From assembly GCA_009733715.1 (NCBI GenBank), contig WMKJ01000051.1, forward strand, positions 857-64,856: a stretch of DNA of 64,000 bases. The letters are read 5' to 3'. This DNA is from Herpomyces periplanetae (taxonomy: Eukaryota > Ascomycota > Laboulbeniomycetes > Herpomycetales > Herpomycetaceae). This document shows, piece after piece, positions 63,514-64,000 of the stretch. Below the pieces are notes generated by a model. It was not told where the DNA came from. It saw only the letters and a program-made list of their open reading frames with translations, and searched no databases. Position numbers and translations under genes: made by a program. Numbering within the stretch: position 1 is the stretch's first letter; every line of letters starts with the position of its first letter.

Positions 63514-64000
63514 CTAGTCCTCATTAGTCGGTGATTCTAATTTAAAGTTTCCCGCGAATAAACCATCGACAGCTCGACATCCGAGGTTTGAAAGTTGGGG
63601 AATATCGGTAGGGGAAGAAGGATCGTTTTGTGAACGGATGAAGTAACGTGGAGTCCATGTAACGTTGAGTTCATTGCGTTTAGCGGCAGCGGAACGTTGA
63701 CGATCCTCTATTTCATGCTTGTAGCGAGTTGCTTGAGTGAAGTTTTGGGCAAGAATGGAATCGGTTACATTCTGCCATTGACGACGAGATTCATTGGGTA
63801 GTTGATCGGCAAAGTCGGGGACAATTTTAGCCACGGGAAATAAAGTGTTGACATCGAGTAAAAGTTGATTCTCCAAGGATAGCTATAATTGTGAAAAGTA
63901 TAAGAAGTTAACGGTTAAGATTATATTATATCGGAAACACAAATAGGTTCGAATAGGGGTAAAGTACGTACTGTTGAATCAGCTGGATTGGCATATTTAG
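63514..64000 (-). CDS. Oxysterol-binding protein homologue, 3' end (partial)
   Basis: The minus strand carries the last exon, 63882-63514 (122 residues plus stop), and 29 nt of the exon before it (64000-63972), split by an 89-nt intron with donor ACA|GTACGTAC and acceptor AATTATAG. The joined end reads YANPADST|LSLENQLLLDVN, then LPNESRRQWQNVTDSIL, KHEIEDRQRSAAAKRNE and WTPRYF. The order ESRRxWxxVTxAI, then a long IExxQR helix, then WxPRxF, is the closing part of the ORD lipid-transfer domain in Kes1/Osh4-type proteins. These exchange sterol and PI4P between membranes. The 5' part of the gene lies outside the window, so domain composition ahead of the ORD cannot be judged. Confidence 0.85.

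Noticed and set aside
63940-63960. tRNA B-box-like GGTTCGAAT
   Set aside because: No matching A box, cloverleaf or acceptor stem could be built around it, and it lies in the intron of the oxysterol-binding gene.
1-64000. Mobile or virus-derived elements
   Set aside because: No reverse transcriptase, integrase, transposase, capsid or helicase motif and no terminal repeats were seen; the polymerase present is the host mitochondrial family A enzyme.

Overview
This 64 kb window is nuclear DNA from a fungus. The evidence is a set of fungal or fungal-enriched families: a copper-fist regulator of the Cuf1/Mac1 type, an Skt5/Chs4 chitin-synthase activator with a CaaX tail, the NuA3 subunit Nto1, the methyltransferase Efm7, a HAD_SAK_1 protein and a Zmp1/YIL108W-type metallopeptidase. 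Introns are few and mostly short (about 60-200 nt), with CTAAC/CTGAC-like branch points close to the 3' splice site. The DNA is AT-rich and the genes are tightly packed. Several families look ascomycete-like, but the lineage cannot be fixed from the sequence alone. I see no rRNA, tRNA, CRISPR array, intact transposon or virus-derived element.

Layout. Bases 1-5.4 kb are gene-poor and carry a degenerate dispersed repeat and, at their right edge, one candidate secreted protein. From 6.5 to 15 kb lie a tyrosine phosphatase, GET4, a convergent FAF1-like ribosome-biogenesis gene, an unresolved candidate and the mitochondrial DNA polymerase MIP1. From 15.4 to 21 kb come a small fungal protein of unknown function, an active-site-complete rhomboid protease, EFM7 and SmD1 (with a 14-nt first exon). 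From 21.7 to 27 kb are a homeodomain factor, an aldo-keto reductase and NAA30, the last two sharing a 343-bp promoter.

From 29.9 to 40.2 kb, between two unusually long intergenic regions, lie the copper-sensing regulator, a jacalin-tailed zinc metallopeptidase and SKT5. From 40.4 to 48 kb are the RNase P protein RPR2/RPP21, the condensin ATPase SMC4 and a HAD-domain protein with an Arg-Asp repeat tail. From 49 to 64 kb are a large acidic/coiled-coil protein, a cytochrome-b561-like membrane protein with a long disordered tail, NTO1, a cystinosin-like PQ-loop transporter, an SPX-RING ubiquitin ligase and the 3' end of an oxysterol-binding protein that runs off the window.

There is no operon-like cluster. 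The genes are mostly housekeeping, and the main value here is the gene models. Many required joining exons across frames, and each join was checked for splice signals, reading phase and agreement with family motifs. The least explained items are the gene-poor left end, the unknown proteins at 15.4 and 49.1 kb, a minus-strand fragment at 37.6 kb, and a triple CACGTG promoter cluster at 59.3 kb.
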